Source: an uncultured Ruminococcus sp. | Lineage (GTDB): Bacteria; Bacillota; Clostridia; UBA1212 | DNA: 32,223 bases | Direction of reading: 5' to 3' | Assembly: GCA_902792515.1 (NCBI GenBank) | Contig: CADAZX010000029.1 | Coordinates: 1-32,223 of the forward strand | Shown here: one piece after another, positions 32,170-32,223 of the stretch | Layout of the letters: every line of letters starts with the position of its first letter | Numbering within the stretch: position 1 is the first letter of the stretch | Made by a program: the position numbers and the translations under genes | The notes under the pieces: model-generated | The model's input: the letters and a program-made list of their open reading frames with translations, nothing else | Database searches by the model: none | Told to the model about the DNA's origin: nothing

Positions 32170-32223
32170 AAAAAAATATTCAGGAAATCGGCCTAAATCT
32201 CAAAATAGCTTATCAAACTCGGG

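Larger units (their letters stand above)
30034..32223 (-). mobile_element. IS1634-family insertion sequence, at least 2190 bp
   Basis: Perfect 14-bp terminal inverted repeats, CCCGAGTTTGATAA at 30034-30047 and its complement at 32210-32223, enclose one transposase gene and hairpins at both ends. The element is much more AT-rich than the pur genes, which suggests recent arrival. The right repeat ends at the last base of the window, so the true end may lie slightly beyond it and the target duplication cannot be seen. The stretch 30109-30234 inside the element has no gene; it contains GTTGACATT twice and ATGCAC twice. Confidence 0.92.

Overview
The window is about 32 kb of a GC-rich genome and fits an uncultured member of the Clostridia (Firmicutes), probably gut- or rumen-associated. 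The evidence is strong AGGAGG-type ribosome binding sites, promoters of the TTGACA-17-TATAAT type with an extended TGG before the -10 box, a clostridial single-chain PurL, secreted proteins with a Thr/Pro-rich linker, and an IS1634-type insertion sequence. Taxonomy is inference; there is no rRNA gene and I saw no tRNA gene.

Layout. Bases 1-3600 (minus strand) carry two adjacent ABC exporter half-transporters; the second gene runs off the left edge. Bases 3746-6136 (minus) encode a large secreted lipoprotein with a pectate-lyase-like beta-helix motif. Divergent from it, 6427-7610 (plus) is a two-gene module: an XRE helix-turn-helix protein fused to a sigma-70 region 4-like domain, overlapping by 4 bases a single-pass membrane protein that resembles a clostridial anti-sigma factor. 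A 2[4Fe-4S] ferredoxin, a TrmN6-type tRNA methyltransferase, RsmI and a family 4 glycosyltransferase follow. Next come asd and dapA (entry to the diaminopimelate/lysine pathway), a lone rfbA, and a secreted, membrane-anchored protein with a phosphodiester glycosidase (NAGPA-like) domain. A bidirectional terminator at 16879-16926 separates these plus-strand genes from the minus-strand purine cluster.

The purine cluster (29664 down to 16982) reads purE - purC - purF - purM - formate/nitrite-family channel - purN - purO - AICAR transformylase - purD - purL. It covers nearly all of de novo IMP synthesis; purB and purK are not in the window. Four points stand out. The purE leader is a ZTP (pfl) riboswitch with a complementary pseudoknot and a terminator that uses the conserved GGGC. 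The bifunctional PurH is replaced by a stand-alone transformylase plus an archaeal-type PurO cyclohydrolase. A formate-channel homologue is translationally coupled between purM and purN. The PurF-like protein lacks the N-terminal nucleophile cysteine of the glutaminase domain. Two hairpins followed by U-runs lie between purE and purC, so the riboswitch may act mainly on purE.

The right end is an AT-rich IS1634-family element, 30034-32223, with 14-bp perfect terminal inverted repeats. Its right repeat ends exactly at the last base of the window, which suggests an assembly break at a repeated element. The stretch 29859-30033 has no gene but holds helically spaced TTTTCG repeats immediately upstream of the purE promoter.
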